Shown in pieces: positions 21,401-29,243 of a stretch of DNA of 64,000 nt (its first letter is position 1; the number at the start of each line of letters is the position of its first letter). This DNA is from Hippasteria phrygiana (lineage: Eukaryota > Echinodermata > Asteroidea > Valvatida > Goniasteridae), in the NCBI GenBank assembly GCA_037893225.1, contig JAZGUH010000156.1, forward strand, positions 62,001 to 126,000, read 5' to 3'. The notes below the pieces were generated by a model. It was not told where the DNA came from. It searched no databases and saw only the letters and a list, made by a program, of their open reading frames with translations. A program made the translations under genes and the position numbers.

Positions 21401-22666
21401 GTGCTATAGCCCAGGACTGGGCTCGAACCCACAACCTGCAGAATTACCCGCAGACCACAAATTCAATGCTCCCAACCACCAGGCCACGGCACTTCCAAAA
21501 TGGTATTTGTTCACTTTGAAAATTCAAACACATTTACTGTTGTTTGCATACAAAAGTCGTTTGCAAACTCATCCACGCTCAGTACATTACAGCACTTTAG
21601 TTACATATCCATGAACGGGCGCAAGCCAGTTAAGTCCAGTTCCTTGACCTGATAATTCCCCGACGTAAATAAATGTCTCCGTTTTGTCTAAAGTCAGTTT
21701 TGGGATTTTAATATTTTACATCTGAAAAGTCCGTTTCTTATCATTTCCAGTGTTGATTTTGGGGATTTCGTTTTTTGAACCCAGATTATGGCATACCATA
21801 GTTCATTAATGTTGAGCTTCATTTTCTTAAAACGAGAGGCCAGCAGCCGATTTCACGAAACCTTAGGCAATTGCGTAGACCCTATGTTGCTCTGGGGGTC
21901 CTCGGTGACCCCCAAACACTGCAGTTTATCATTTTTGGCTAATCTCACCTAGGGGTGTGCATCGGAACCGGGTACCCGAGTGACCGACCGTTCATGTCTA
22001 GAACCGGTTCCAGATTATGGAATCGAGTACCCGTACAACTTTATATTATCGCATGGTAACTTCCCAGACAATGAAAAAGCAAAGGTTTTGAATGTTATTT
22101 GTCAAGATTTTTCAAAATTAAAACCCGACTACATGGGAAAACCAGCACAGATTTCACTTTTATGACGCTCACCAAAGTTGACCACAAAGGGAATTTACCG
22201 GTCGTGGTTTTTGTAGTCTGGGTATGGATAAAGAGCCTCGACGAGACATAATAGCATGCCTTATTCCACAATTAATACAACTGTATAAAGCTTCCGTCTT
22301 TTGTGATATGCCGGCGCATGCATATTTTCCCGGTGCCGGCATACGCAAAGGTGGAGAAGTGATCATGTTTACTGGACAGGCATGAGATTTTTCAGACTTT
22401 TTTTTCTAAAATCAGACTTTTTGAATCTCAGAGAAAGACACTATTACAACTTCTGGTATTGGAAGTTTTGGGTTGGGTTTCTTTAACGGGTACCCGGGTA
22501 CCGGTTTCAGTCGGGTACCAGGTTCTTTTACTACCCGTAAATGCACACCTCTAATCCCACCCATGAAAACTCTTTGATCTTTTTTTTTTGCAGTCACTAC
22601 GGGATGACGTTGCTTCAACACACAGTGGGTTGGGTATTGCAGATGAACCCGCAGCCAGGCAGCTAG
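339..22666 (+). CDS. POLE: DNA polymerase epsilon catalytic subunit, C-terminal 782 residues (17 exons, 5' part outside window)
   Basis: Joined CDS: 339-467, 1118-1199, 2331-2415, 3417-3577, 5955-6130, 7264-7378, 8386-8540, 9246-9335, 11030-11318, 13361-13486, 14492-14563, 15059-15258, 16986-17124, 18386-18600, 20204-20336, 20958-21067, 22594-22666. All introns start GT and end AG, and phases agree at every junction. The protein is collinear with animal [44 protein letters not shown]-type, SYDETALCS and CTKKRR blocks, then CysA (C654, C657, C683, C686 of the fragment) and CysB (C717, C720, C732, C734), then a short tail. POLE is the leading-strand replicase in the nucleus. Its C-terminal half is a second, inactive B-family fold plus zinc modules that bind POLE2 and the CMG helicase; these statements are from family knowledge. 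No frameshift or internal stop is seen, so the gene looks functional. The catalytic and exonuclease half is upstream of the window. Confidence 0.96.
636..722 (+). mobile_element. 3' tail fragment of the second non-LTR family
   Basis: It contains GTGGCCAACCCTACCACCTC, then TTTACCTAGAGTGGCTTTTA and a CATAAAAAAAG end, collinear with 5700-5795. Confidence 0.5.
1118..1199 (+). CDS. POLE: POLE exon
   Basis: Acceptor TTTTCAG, donor GTATGG. It completes the split Lys codon and encodes [19 protein letters not shown] and a short tail, equivalent to the LLPPPKHTFEV region of vertebrate POLE. It ends in phase 0. An 11-bp minisatellite begins about 80 bp downstream. Confidence 0.9.
1277..1607 (+). repeat. 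11-bp minisatellite, two-variant
   Basis: About 30 copies of CCCACCCATCT (first third) then CCCACCCAGCT/CCCACCCAGCC. The strand is almost free of G in the first block. Long ORFs across it are artefacts of the period. Confidence 0.95.
1844..2272. mobile_element. GTGACCCGCTC-end element, copy 1
   Basis: GTGACCACTCTGCAAAAAGG at the left and CGCAGAGCGGGTCAC at the right. Interior matches 54954-55392. Confidence 0.6.
2331..2415 (+). CDS. POLE: POLE exon
   Basis: Acceptor CACCCGCAG, donor GTAAGC. It encodes [20 protein letters not shown] then FIAVQSPM, the YK-ERRGPT-IAVQS block of POLE. Starts in phase 0 and ends with one base (A) of a split Thr codon. Confidence 0.93.
2699..3031. repeat. Foldback element with minisatellite arms, copy A
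   Basis: The left arm is CAAGACCCTGCAAGACC then ACACAAGACC/ATCACAAGACC units; the right arm is GGTCTTGTGAAAT and GGTCTTGTGCCT units ending GATGGTCTCGACTGC. The core has CAAGCTATTCAAATGA and GCATTCCTTTGTCATGG, shared with copies B and C. Confidence 0.75.
3417..3577 (+). CDS. POLE: POLE exon
   Basis: Acceptor TTGCTCTCAG, donor GTGCGC, an uncommon but valid GT donor. It encodes the [12 protein letters not shown] and [19 protein letters not shown] blocks. The spacing from the Asp of LNVD to SRYFH in the next exon equals that of vertebrate POLE only when this donor is used, which fixes the boundary. Ends in phase 0. Confidence 0.93.
4394..4790 (+). repeat. About 43-bp pyrimidine-rich tandem array
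   Basis: Nine to ten units of CTTGAAATTCCTATTCTTTC plus CTACTTTTT stretches. A related single block (CTACTATTCTCCTACTTTTT) lies at 5065-5105 and at 16790-16830. Confidence 0.9.
5690..5795 (+). mobile_element. 3' tail fragment of the second non-LTR family
   Basis: GCTTTACCTGGATTGGCTTT TAGCCTTG and a terminal ATAAAAAATAA match the tails at 15825-15880 and 19230-19285. The 5' portion (GTCGCCAACCGTACCACCTC) is shared only with 641-670. Confidence 0.5.
5955..6130 (+). CDS. POLE: POLE exon
   Basis: Acceptor GATTTCAG, donor GTTAGT. It encodes [14 protein letters not shown], then [18 protein letters not shown] and [11 protein letters not shown]. It starts in phase 0 and ends with AG of a split Arg codon. 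Confidence 0.96.
6235..6838. mobile_element. hAT-like element with GGGTACCC ends, copy 1
   Basis: AGGGGTGTGCATCGGAACCG at the left and CCGTAAATGCACACCCC at the right, with GGGTACCCG motifs repeated at both ends. A partial copy lies at 6913-7050. Confidence 0.6.
7264..7378 (+). CDS. POLE: POLE exon
   Basis: Acceptor TTCCTTCAG, donor GTTGGT. It completes the Arg codon, then encodes [19 protein letters not shown] and [16 protein letters not shown], the NSGCY-CVELDL block. Ends in phase 0. Confidence 0.96.
7475..7850. mobile_element. PIF/Harbinger-like MITE, copy 1
   Basis: Inverted ends GGGAGCACTGCC... and ...GGCAGTGCTCCC, flanked by TTA on both sides. The subterminal GGTCGGGCCAGGCCGTTG is also inverted at the other end. 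Internal sequence includes TTGTGTACAACCAGGGGATT. A 3-bp TTA/TAA duplication is the hallmark of PIF/Harbinger. Confidence 0.75.
8061..8328. repeat. Foldback element with minisatellite arms, copy B
   Basis: GTAGTCGAGTCC at the left and GGACTCGACTAC-type end at the right. The left arm has four 22-bp units (CCATCACAAGTCCCTGCAAG); the right arm has GAAAGGACTT units. The core carries TTTGACAAAGGCATTCCTTT. Confidence 0.8.
8386..8540 (+). CDS. POLE: POLE exon
   Basis: Acceptor CCTTTGACAG, donor GTATTG. It encodes [26 protein letters not shown] and [15 protein letters not shown]. Starts in phase 0 and ends with AG of Arg. Confidence 0.96.
9246..9335 (+). CDS. POLE: POLE exon
   Basis: Acceptor TTCATTGCAG, donor GTAATT. 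It encodes [18 protein letters not shown] then [11 protein letters not shown], the ILKSMV-GW and HFYRWLR region. Ends with CG of the Arg codon. Confidence 0.95.
9527..9636. repeat. Inverted pair of tRNA-like 3' halves
   Basis: AAAGAAAACTGGCAGGAGCG...CTCCGGAATACC, a short loop, then the inverse GGTATTCTGGAGG...CCGCCAGTTTTCTTT. Both arms are the T-arm/acceptor side of the recurrent tRNA-like repeat, so the unit is a 110-bp hairpin. Confidence 0.7.
9706..10340. mobile_element. MITE with CGTCGTGTGCCCGGCAGAAGG ends
   Basis: The left end TCGTCGTGTGCCCGGCAGAA is inverted at 10316-10340. Internal CCTTTTGCCGGGAA motifs recur three times. It lies in a POLE intron. Confidence 0.55.
9910..9947. repeat. 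38-bp perfect palindrome with telomere-like core
   Basis: ATTCAGCAGTGTTAGGGTTA is followed by its exact inverse. The core TTAGGGTTAACCCTAA is two telomere-like repeats head to head. Confidence 0.85.
10338..10472. repeat. Perfect 52-bp inverted repeat with 31-bp loop
   Basis: Left arm 10338-10389 begins GAAATGTTTGCTGCATCTGC; right arm 10421-10472 is its exact inverse. The stem starts at the right end of the MITE at 9706-10340. Confidence 0.9.
11030..11318 (+). CDS. POLE: POLE exon (largest in window)
   Basis: Acceptor TTATTCACAG, donor GTAAGA. It encodes [20 protein letters not shown], then [39 protein letters not shown] and [10 protein letters not shown]. Ends in phase 0. A truncated retrotransposon is inserted about 40 bp after the donor. 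Confidence 0.97.
11370..12206 (+). mobile_element. 5'-truncated non-LTR retrotransposon (I-clade-like) with RNase H domain
   Basis: A perfect 13-bp direct repeat, TCAACAAATGGGG, flanks it (11357-11369 and 12207-12219). The 5' part encodes the end of an RNase H domain ([20 protein letters not shown]), then, after frameshifts, [19 protein letters not shown] and a Cys/His motif [17 protein letters not shown] typical of the C-terminus of I-type ORF2. The 3' end reads CTGGTAGTCGGCACGGCGTT and ACTCACTCAC, a tail style common in these elements. A 44-bp segment is tandemly duplicated at 11903-11990. It lies in a POLE intron in sense orientation and is dead. Confidence 0.85.
12531..13020. mobile_element. 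TTAA-site MITE family A, copy 1
   Basis: Starts TTAAAGGCAGTGTACATGAT and ends ATCGTGTACACTACCTTTGA, an inverted pair. It carries two internal foldbacks: ATAGCCTTTAGTCAAGGCGC with its inverse, and CAACGATTTCCAGCTGGAAA. A TTAA target fits piggyBac-like elements, but class is unproven. Confidence 0.65.
13040..13200 (+). repeat. Purine-rich (GACAA/GATGA) stretch
   Basis: About 150 bp of almost pure A/G with ACAAGAC, GACGA and AAGATGAAG units, next to the TTAA-site MITE at 12531-13020. No ORF of note. Confidence 0.6.
13361..13486 (+). CDS. POLE: POLE exon, acidic linker
   Basis: Acceptor CATCTCGCAG, donor GTGGGT. It encodes THGGVKG-like sequence ([15 protein letters not shown]) and then an acidic stretch (EEESENL). 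In POLE this position holds a variable Glu-rich linker, so low sequence identity is expected. Both ends are phase 0. Confidence 0.9.
13626..14010. mobile_element. PIF/Harbinger-like MITE, copy 2
   Basis: GGGAGCACTGCCTAACCCAT to the inverse end, flanked by TAA on both sides. The internal part is inverted relative to copy 1. Confidence 0.75.
14210..14465 (-). mobile_element. tRNA-like SINE-type repeat, rearranged
   Basis: GCGCTCTACCAACTGAGCTA lies inverted before GTCGTATCCTCATTGAGTGA and a plus-strand partial copy (GGTTAGAGCGTCGGTATGGT AACCCGGAG). It ends 27 bp before a POLE exon. Confidence 0.5.
14492..14563 (+). CDS. POLE: POLE exon
   Basis: Acceptor with a long T tract (TTTTTTCTGACAG), donor GTGAGT. 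It encodes [20 protein letters not shown] then NNFN, equivalent to the NNWNILQFLP-AASCQ block. Both ends are phase 0. Confidence 0.94.
15059..15258 (+). CDS. POLE: POLE exon
   Basis: Acceptor GGTATCTAG, donor GTGAGT. It encodes [12 protein letters not shown], then [13 protein letters not shown] and [10 protein letters not shown]. It ends with AC of a split Thr codon. Higher GC than the surrounding intron. Confidence 0.95.
15500..15895 (+). mobile_element. 3' end of a second non-LTR retrotransposon family
   Basis: The frame reads [22 protein letters not shown] and, after stops, AYLWNSLP with [15 protein letters not shown], the usual C-terminal LWNSLP/FK--L--L pattern of CR1/Jockey-type ORF2. 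The 3' end is TAGAGTGGCGTTTTGGCCTT...CCATAAAAAAA. It lies inside an older TIR element (left part 15325-15480, right part 15896-16015). Confidence 0.7.
16986..17124 (+). CDS. POLE: POLE exon
   Basis: Acceptor TTTGCAG, donor GTAATC. It completes Thr and encodes [35 protein letters not shown] and AVCK, a very conserved POLE block. Ends in phase 0. Confidence 0.97.
17141..18012. repeat. Foldback element copy D, interrupted, with CAAGT and AATTCCAATCCAGTCCT arrays
   Basis: 17141-17180 is the ATCGAGTCCGCAAGTCCCTG end. About 670 bp with (AAGTC)n runs follow, then TCCATCACAAGCCCTCCAGT, six 17-bp units (AATTCCAATCCAGTCCT) and the core TCAAATGAGCTTTGAGAAAG. Confidence 0.6.
18025..18243. mobile_element. 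TTAA-type family C element, partial
   Basis: CTAGTTCCCTGACCTGATAA at the left and GGTGTATACTACCTTTAA at the right. It lies in the POLE intron before the CysA exon. Confidence 0.45.
18386..18600 (+). CDS. POLE: POLE exon, first half of CysA zinc module
   Basis: Acceptor CTTCCTCCAG, donor GTAAGT. It encodes [45 protein letters not shown] and RDLDLC. C654 and C657 of the fragment are the first zinc ligand pair. Ends with GT of a split Val codon. Confidence 0.97.
19040..19285 (+). mobile_element. 3' end of the second non-LTR family, another copy
   Basis: It carries CTCCAGCTGTATCTAGTTGT, then a decayed [15 protein letters not shown] reading and the tail GAGTGGCTTTTGGCCTTG...GTTAAAAAAAT. It is collinear with 15640-15880. 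Confidence 0.65.
19431..19600 (+). repeat. 10-bp TCGAGCCTGC tandem array
   Basis: Seventeen units: fourteen exact TCGAGCCTGC, two TCAAGCCTGC and one TCAAGCATGC. Each junction forms GCTCGAGC. It lies in a POLE intron. Confidence 0.97.
19825..20105 (-). mobile_element. tRNA-like SINE-type repeat (Thr-like anticodon arm)
   Basis: On the minus strand: GGCAAGATAGCTCAGTTGGT, the arm CCGGTACGGTAACCCGG with GGT in the loop, GCAGGTTCGAATCCCGC and a TTTCTTTGTT tail. The flank contains CTGGCTATACAGCATTCTGG. Mismatches in the stems and C at position 33 argue against a working tRNA. Confidence 0.65.
20204..20336 (+). CDS. POLE: POLE exon, CysA second pair and CysB first pair
   Basis: Acceptor TTTTTCCAG, donor GTAGGT. 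It encodes [13 protein letters not shown] and [13 protein letters not shown]683/C686 complete CysA and C717/C720 open CysB. The spacings 3-26-3 and 3-12-2 equal those of human POLE. Confidence 0.97.
20427..20895. mobile_element. TTAA-site MITE family A, copy 2
   Basis: Flanked by TTAA on both sides (20427-20430 and 20892-20895). Same inner foldbacks as copy 1. In a POLE intron, 62 bp before the CysB exon. Confidence 0.7.
20958..21067 (+). CDS. POLE: POLE exon, CysB second pair
   Basis: Acceptor ACATCTTCAG, donor GTAATG. It encodes [19 protein letters not shown] and a helix ending FSNIA. C732 and C734 complete CysB. Ends with AG of a split codon. Confidence 0.96.
21330..21500 (-). mobile_element. 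Possible tRNA-derived SINE fragment
   Basis: ACTGGGCTCGAACCCACAAC holds a B-box-like sequence and ACCACCAGGCCACGGCAC an A-box-like end on the minus strand. A similar fragment with GGCCGGGATTCAAGCCCACT is at 8955-9080. Confidence 0.4.
21951..22550. mobile_element. hAT-like element with GGGTACCC ends, copy 2
   Basis: Full-length relative of 6235-6838. It appears inserted in a fragment of another TIR element, since CTAATCTCACC precedes it and CTAATCCCACC follows it. Confidence 0.6.
22594..22666 (+). CDS. POLE: POLE terminal coding exon with stop
   Basis: Acceptor TTTTTTTTTGCAG. It encodes [20 protein letters not shown] then PGS and stop TAG (22664-22666), matching the HYGMSYLLE-LEWLLQKNPQ end of vertebrate POLE. 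The fragment ends at the residue expected from the CysB-to-end distance in human POLE. No convincing poly(A) signal was found nearby; a pogo-like MITE starts 60 bp after the stop and may lie in the 3' UTR. Confidence 0.94.
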
Positions 22667-22728
22667 GACGTCGTGCCGAAGAACTGAATCGGAATGAAAC
22701 AAGAAAGGACAGTAATAATGTAAAGTTA

Positions 22729-23212
22729 CAGTGGAACGCCGCTATAACGAACATCGCGGGATCCACAGATTTTGTTCGGTCTAGCGATCGTTCGGTATAG
22801 CGATTTTCAGCCGCCGGTCCACCAACATGACGACGTTCTTTTAAAAAGCGCCCTCTTGCGTTGTATTTGAAGTGCGCCCTTTTTTTTTATTGTAATTGAA
22901 CATGTGCCGGCCATTGAATCATGTAATTACATGTTCATACTTTCTAAGCTTACCGAATTCTAAAGCAACAGTTGGCTTTTCCGTTCTATTCCTTGGGGAA
23001 ATAATAGCCACCTGTCACTCTTCAACATAAAGCTGCGGCCGTTTGGGAATTACAAACAGCCCAAATACCCGGTAATTTTTTTTTAAACATTTGCTTTTTT
23101 TTGTCAGCAATGTTCGGTATGTTTTGTACAAACAAATTTGGGAGCCAAGGATGGTGTTCGGTTATATCCGAATGTTCGGTATAGCGGTGTTCGGTAAAGC
23201 GGCGTTCCACTG
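22729..23212. mobile_element. pogo/Tigger-like MITE
   Basis: CAGTGGAACGCCGCTATAAC and GCGGCGTTCCACTG form the ends, flanked by TA on both sides (22727-22728 and 23213-23214). The TIR and TA duplication fit pogo/Tigger. Subterminal GTTCGGTATAGCG repeats are seen. Confidence 0.7.
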
Positions 23213-23823
23213 TACATGAAAAAGAAAAGTGCAAAGAAAATTTTACAGATTCACCATGTGAAGTAACAGACTGGAAAAAGTCGGCTCAAAAAATTCTTTT
23301 GTGGGTGGGGTGGCAGGAGTGTCATCAGGCCCAAAAAAATTGTTTTGTTGCCCTCCGCGACTGACTCTAAAATTCACAAAAGTCGGGTCGTGTTTTTTGT
23401 TGTTTTTTTTCAGTTTTTTTTTTAAGGAGTTTTCGCAATCTCGCCTTTTTCCGCACAAAATGAACAAGTTTTAATATAATCATTGTCTTTAAATACAGCT
23501 ACGACGGCACAATCGTGCATTTCGCCATCTCACTTTTAAATAAGCTTACTTTTTGCCTCCCGACTTCCGAGTTTATTTGCTTTGGATGGTTAAAAAAAAA
23601 TGGTTTTCATGGATGGTCAAAACAAATAATAAAAAATTGACAGACCAACTCTCCCGATTTTTTTCCATTTAAGGGCAACACAATTTTCTTTTTGGGCCTA
23701 ACGTTTAAGCCACCATTAAATTTGTGACGTATGTCGAAGTACTATCATACAGCATGCACTATTCTGGTGGCGACAGGATTTTGCAAATAGCGACAAAAAG
23801 TTGCCGACAAAATCAACTGTCAC

Positions 23824-23828
23824 ATCCC

Positions 23829-23868
<40 letters not shown>
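23824..23868 (+). repeat. Poly(C) tract of about 38 bases
   Basis: An uninterrupted C run, with smaller ones at 10553-10571, 26357-26371, 24467-24479 and 46628-46653. Length may be uncertain in assembly. Confidence 0.9.
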
Positions 23869-23869
<1 letters not shown>

Positions 23870-24644
23870 CGATGCCCATGGTTTCGGTCAATATGATGGA
23901 GAAAGGGAAGGGTATTGTTATCACCCAAAATTTGCATGAATTTCTTCAGGTGGGTATTTTTGTTCTGCAATCTTTCATTAAATGTTTAGGGAAAAAAATC
24001 AAAGAAAATCTTGAATTTCTCGTTCCTATTTTGTTTCCTCAAAAAATAAGGTTCTCGACCTCTAAAAGACAAATCCCTCATACTTCATACAAAACTTAAA
24101 AACCTGGCAAAATCGTAGCCTGTATTTTGTTTCAATCAAATTTGAAGTAAATAATTGTAAAGTATGAAAGTAATTTGGACTGATCGTAATTGAAACTATT
24201 ATTTAGTATGATTGTGTATTGTATGTTTGTAGAGTAAGGTGAGGTAATGTTCCCTTTAAGTTTATCAACAGTAAATAAATGTTTCTGTACAGAAACAAGT
24301 TTGAAAATGTGTCATTTTATTATCAACAGTTTATTTTAGTGTTGATTTTTTTTTATTTTTTTTTTTTTTTAAATAAAACGCAGGGAGGGGATGGGGGAGA
24401 GAGGTCGTGGTCTACACTCTGCCTCCCCTCCAGTTCCTACCGTTACTCGCCCCCCTGCAACAACCCCCCCCCCCCCCCCACATCCGTGTTTTTGCATCCC
24501 TGTGGAGACATGGCATTGTTCTCCCCTTTGTCCCTGTACTTAAGCAAACCCCCATAGACTTTGTACACAAAATTCCTTGTGGAGACAACCTAACCCATAG
24601 AATTGCCCTGTGGAGACCTATTCAGTCCCTTTGTCTCTATTGTT

Positions 24645-24855
24645 TTCATGTCTCCACAGGGTACGGTATATCTCTCCAAGTGTGTAAATACCGGCAATCG
24701 CGGACCTCCCATTGTCCCTCTTTTGTTTATACTCTAACTTTTTCGGAAGGCCTCCCATATGTTTTGTACACGATTTTAAATCGTGGACGTTCGGTCAATC
24801 GTGGACCCTTTGTCTACGCTCGAATTCTTTTGTCCTAGGTCCACGATTGCCGGCA
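24645..24855. repeat. Interspersed repeat with GTCCACGATTGCCGG, copy 1
   Basis: CAAGTGTGTAAATACCGGCA to GGTCCACGATTGCCGGCATA, nearly the same as 57070-57250. CCGGCAATCG and CGATTGCCGG form inverted ends. Confidence 0.6.
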
Positions 24856-27800
24856 TATACAAACTCACACCCACACACCCACACAAATAAACAAACAAAC
24901 AAACAAACAAAAATAGTTGAAAATGAAAAACAGTTTTCCAAAAATGCTGACCCATAAAAATACAAAATTGGAAATGTACATTTAGTAAGAAAAATATACT
25001 TGTCCTCTTTGACTGCTCATTGCAGTATTTTTTCCCTTCGGCACACAGCATAGTGTGAACCTTCAGTAAAGTTAGCGCCTACTTCAGTTGGTGTGGTGTT
25101 GCTACATAACATTGGCTTCTTTGTCATTCAAATCAATTAAGGTCGCAACAGGTTGCCCTAAGAGATATAATCTAGCAAGCAAACACGCCATTGTACACAG
25201 TAATAAAAGGTTTTTGTCCACACAATAAAAAAAACCGCTCCAAGTATTTGTATGGCACGCGAACACGTCAAAATGCTCACCTGCAACTGGTAGCCCAGGG
25301 CCTTATTCCATGGAGCGGATAAGTGGAAAAGTTCTTTAAAAAAAAGAAGGAAATTTGGCACTTCACTTTGAAAATTCATTTAAAAAAATTACCTGGTCAA
25401 TCTCTCTTGTGGTTTGCTTGACGAAAAATATCAACATGCAACCGGTATAAATAACATGGTATTTTTCTCTAACCTGATTTTGTAAAACAAACTCTTTCTG
25501 TGCTTGGCAAAGTGTGTTTTGTAGTTCAGTGAATTCATGGAGGAAGGAAATTGACCTCGGGGCCCGATAAATTCATGGATTCCGTAGCCTGACGGTCAGT
25601 TAAAAAATGCAAAAAATCTGTTGCAGAAAATTCTGCGCTTTAAGCGTAATTCATGGGTTAAGGAATCCAGGCTTGTGTGCATGCGTACATCCACGAGAGA
25701 GCTGGGCCCGATTTCACGGAATCCGTTTTAGCGTGAATTTCAGTCACTGTGAAATGGGGCACATTGGTAGCATGGCTATTGCTAAGAAGATAATTAGGAG
25801 AGTGGCCGGTCACGTGAAAGTGTTTAACCAGTAATAAGGAAAAGGAGTCTAATTTTCATAGGAGTCTGATTTTCATATGACAAAATGGTAAGCTAAAAAA
25901 AATGCCGCTAACTATAGCAGCAAATTCAGTGCTTACGGCGTATTTTACGGGTAAGCAAGCTTGCTTGGGACATGCGTATCCCGTAACTAAGGATTCTGTG
26001 TTTACGGGATTGGCTCAGAATTTCTTTGCTAGCTCGGTTAACAGAAGTTGCAGGCCTTTGGCACAATCGTCACTATGAAATAATGTAGTATTGCAGATGC
26101 CTAAAGTGGGGGACGATCACGTACGTGAGAGGTTTTAACTAATAATAGGGAAAGGAGTCGGGTATTCATGGGAGTCGGATATTGGTAAGCATATTGAAGT
26201 TACTAGCAGCCGGGCTCGTCGCTAAGGGGGTGGGGAGGGGTGGAGGTTCGCCCCCCGGCAACCAATTGGCCCCTCCATTGGCAAAAACTAAAAGCATCAA
26301 AATTATATATAGTGGTTTTTTTCTTGTGATGTTTCCACCCTAGCTGGCACTGTGTCCCCCCCCCCCCCCCCGATGCCCGAATTGGCTTATTCCAACAGCG
26401 TTTAATGTTTACAGCACTCTTTAGCACGTTATTCTGGGAAGACCAAATTGATTACGAGGTTTTCCCGGCTATTTTAAAACATTTTTCATTCATATTCACC
26501 AACTCTAACATTCAATTTCGTCTGAGAAAAAAAATTCGCATGCTTTTACCAAAGCGATTTAGTCATTTACCATTCAATTTTAAAGTTCGGTCACCACATT
26601 TAAGCACAGTGTCGAGAATATTCGTCATTCCAGATCAAATTCGTCTATAAGCTGTTGCCGAATGGCAGCATTCAGATATTGAATTCGTCTTACACCAATC
26701 AATTTAAAACTGTTGTTAAGTAAATTAGTCTGGCGTGTGCTATTTACAAGCATTTAATTTAAACTGATAATGTTAACTTTAATTTAAACTGTAACAATAC
26801 ATTTACAAAAGTGTAAAATTAGCAAGGACAGCAAAACAAAGTTCTTTTCAGTTCTATAATGAACAAAAAGAGTGAAAAAATAAAGACGACCATGCAATAA
26901 AAACAGTCCGTGACTCATATTTTCCTTCGTTACATTTCTGTGTAGGCTACATATAATGAGTCTATAACATATTCAATTAAGAAAATTGATTCGAAAGAAA
27001 CAAGCAATAGGCCTATATTTATGAATAACAGGGAAAAAACAGAAAAATAGTGGAGAAATTATCCTCATCTGCGACCTTTGTGCCATCTACAGGTATCGAA
27101 ATTGAACAAACTTATCATTCAATTGTGTGACAAAGGACGAATTTGTTTTCTGAGTAAAACTGTCCGGCGTAGACGAGACGCAATTGAATACTCCTCACCG
27201 AAAATGGGTGTTCGTGGATTGAATTCGATTGAACAACAATTGAAATTGTATGACAAAAGACGAAATTAAACCTTGGAAGTGCACTAAATCGATGCTGATG
27301 GACGAATTTGAATATTAAAGACGGTGAATTCGAATGAGAAATGTTTTAAAATAGCCGGGAAACCCTATAGTTGTCCATAATTCGTTAGTAGGAAAAATCC
27401 ATTGATTAATTGAAATTTGTAGTCACGCAGAGCACGGACTGCGGCTTTAAGTTTAATTCCTCAGCCAGGGGTACAACGAAATTCGAAAAGACAGCTTTAT
27501 CCCAAAATTAATAATGACCTGTACACTGATTCTTTTGCAAAACCTGTTCCCCCACTCACCGCACCAGTGTTGTAGTCAAGGCCACAACCTCCAAGGCCGA
27601 GGCCACAACCTCCGAGGCCTTGCACTCCGAGGCCAAGGCCGAGGTCATAAAAATCGGCCTCGAGGCCGCGGCCGGCCTCGAGACCTCCAACACTGCACCG
27701 CACTTTACTCCCATCCTAGTCTCAGAAAAATAACTTAAGCCGCTGCAATATTATTACGGTTTTGTTGCAACTGGCCTGCCATAGATAAGCCACCCATTCA

Positions 27801-29243
27801 TTACGCTACGTGCCCGTTGCTAGCCTGTTGCTTACGACGCGTTGAGTGCATGTTGAGTGCGGGACACGTAAACTGCGGGCACTACGACACTCCACGAAAG
27901 AAAAAAACAATTTCCACTATAAATCATCCGTTGTGGTTTACAAGTCAAACAAAATCTCAAACGATCCCACGCAACAGCTGCAAGCAATCCTTTCAACAAA
28001 ATGGCTAAAGTGGCCAGACAGTGAGTGTGTGACTGTAGTCAATTGTTGAACAATTTCCGCCAATTTTGTTCCAAAGAAACTCTTACGTTCGACGGAAATG
28101 GAATTTTCTTCTGGAGAGATCACCGGAAATGAAGCAACAGATGTTTCGGCAGAGCACGTGATTTCAGAATCGAATTTTTGTCCGCATAGCAACCAAAAAA
28201 GCTGCACTTTGTGATGTTTAATGTTGCCACGATCGAGTGAACTTTGATTGCAATTAACGCAATAAAACCCTTCGAGCACATACACTTGTCACTTTTATCG
28301 GATGATCAAACACAATTACATTGCAGTCAACTTGCAGTCAGAAGTGAAAAACCGGTAAGTTTATTTTGGATTTTATGTAACAGAATGTGTGATACTTTTC
28401 TTCCGAATTATGTAAATTGCATGTGGTAAAGTTGATCGTTATTTTACGTGCATACAAATTCTAGGGTCTTTTTCAAAAACAAACTTATTTTCAATTGTCA
28501 TTATTTGTTCACCTTGTCAATTTGAATTTAGTAAATTGAAATAAACTTGAACTAGTTAGGTGGCGAGTGTCGTTCACTTAACCAACCAATCAAGACATTT
28601 CCTTATATGCTGTCAGATCTTTAAAAATTTCACAGTTTGAATTTTGTTTTTAAGTGTAATTTGTCTCTGTGTATTTATTTTTAAAACGAATTTTCGTTTT
28701 GTTGTATAATGTATACTATTGTTAAATGTATATTTTTTTCTCATGCTTCGAAAGGAGCGAATACAGGAAAGAAAACAACTTTACTGTCATTGTCAACTGC
28801 TATTAAGTAATATAAAAACATTGTTTCTTTTCTTTAACATGAGGCCAAAATACATTTTTCCAAAGGGTCAGAGCGCACCAGCCTACCGAACTTTGAGATA
28901 TTCGTACATCTATCAATTGTATTCCCCACCCCAGATGTGGGGTGCTATTTCAGAAATGACCCACCCCACCCCTTGGGGATTATTCTACTGTACAAAAGAC
29001 AAAAGTATAGGGTACTGAAAGAAGGGTCAAAGTCCCCACCCTAATTGGCGCGAAAAAAAAAAACAATCCCGACGTCCGGGGTTGTGTGGAGGGGGAAGGA
29101 GAATATTTTAATAGGCGCATTTAACGGAAGAGATATAAAGTAGATCTTTTCCCTTTTTCAAGAGTTACATCACTTCACTGTTGCATCAGCTAAGTGTCTC
29201 ACTTAGAGACTTTCTTGTAAATGTTATCGACTGTCAGCTTCAA

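Larger units (their letters stand above)
23215..28560. other. Intergenic region between POLE and the 518-aa gene, proximal part
   Basis: No supported gene. It holds a repeat shared with 44600-44810 (23400-23700, TACAGCTACGACGGCACAAT), the poly(C) tract, GC-poor sequence and, at 26400-27300, several ATTCGTC/GACGAATT motifs in both orientations. A 115-codon minus-strand reading at 27938-28285 has no recognisable domain. Confidence 0.5.

Noticed and set aside
23872..23960. Possible exon after the poly(C) tract (MPMVSVNMMEKGKGIV)
   Set aside because: Short, with no acceptor that is not the homopolymer, and no matching partner exon.
27938..28285. 115-codon minus-strand ORF (MYVLEGFYCVNCNQ...)
   Set aside because: No recognisable domain, AT-rich context and no clear splice or poly(A) signals. 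It remains possible but unsupported.
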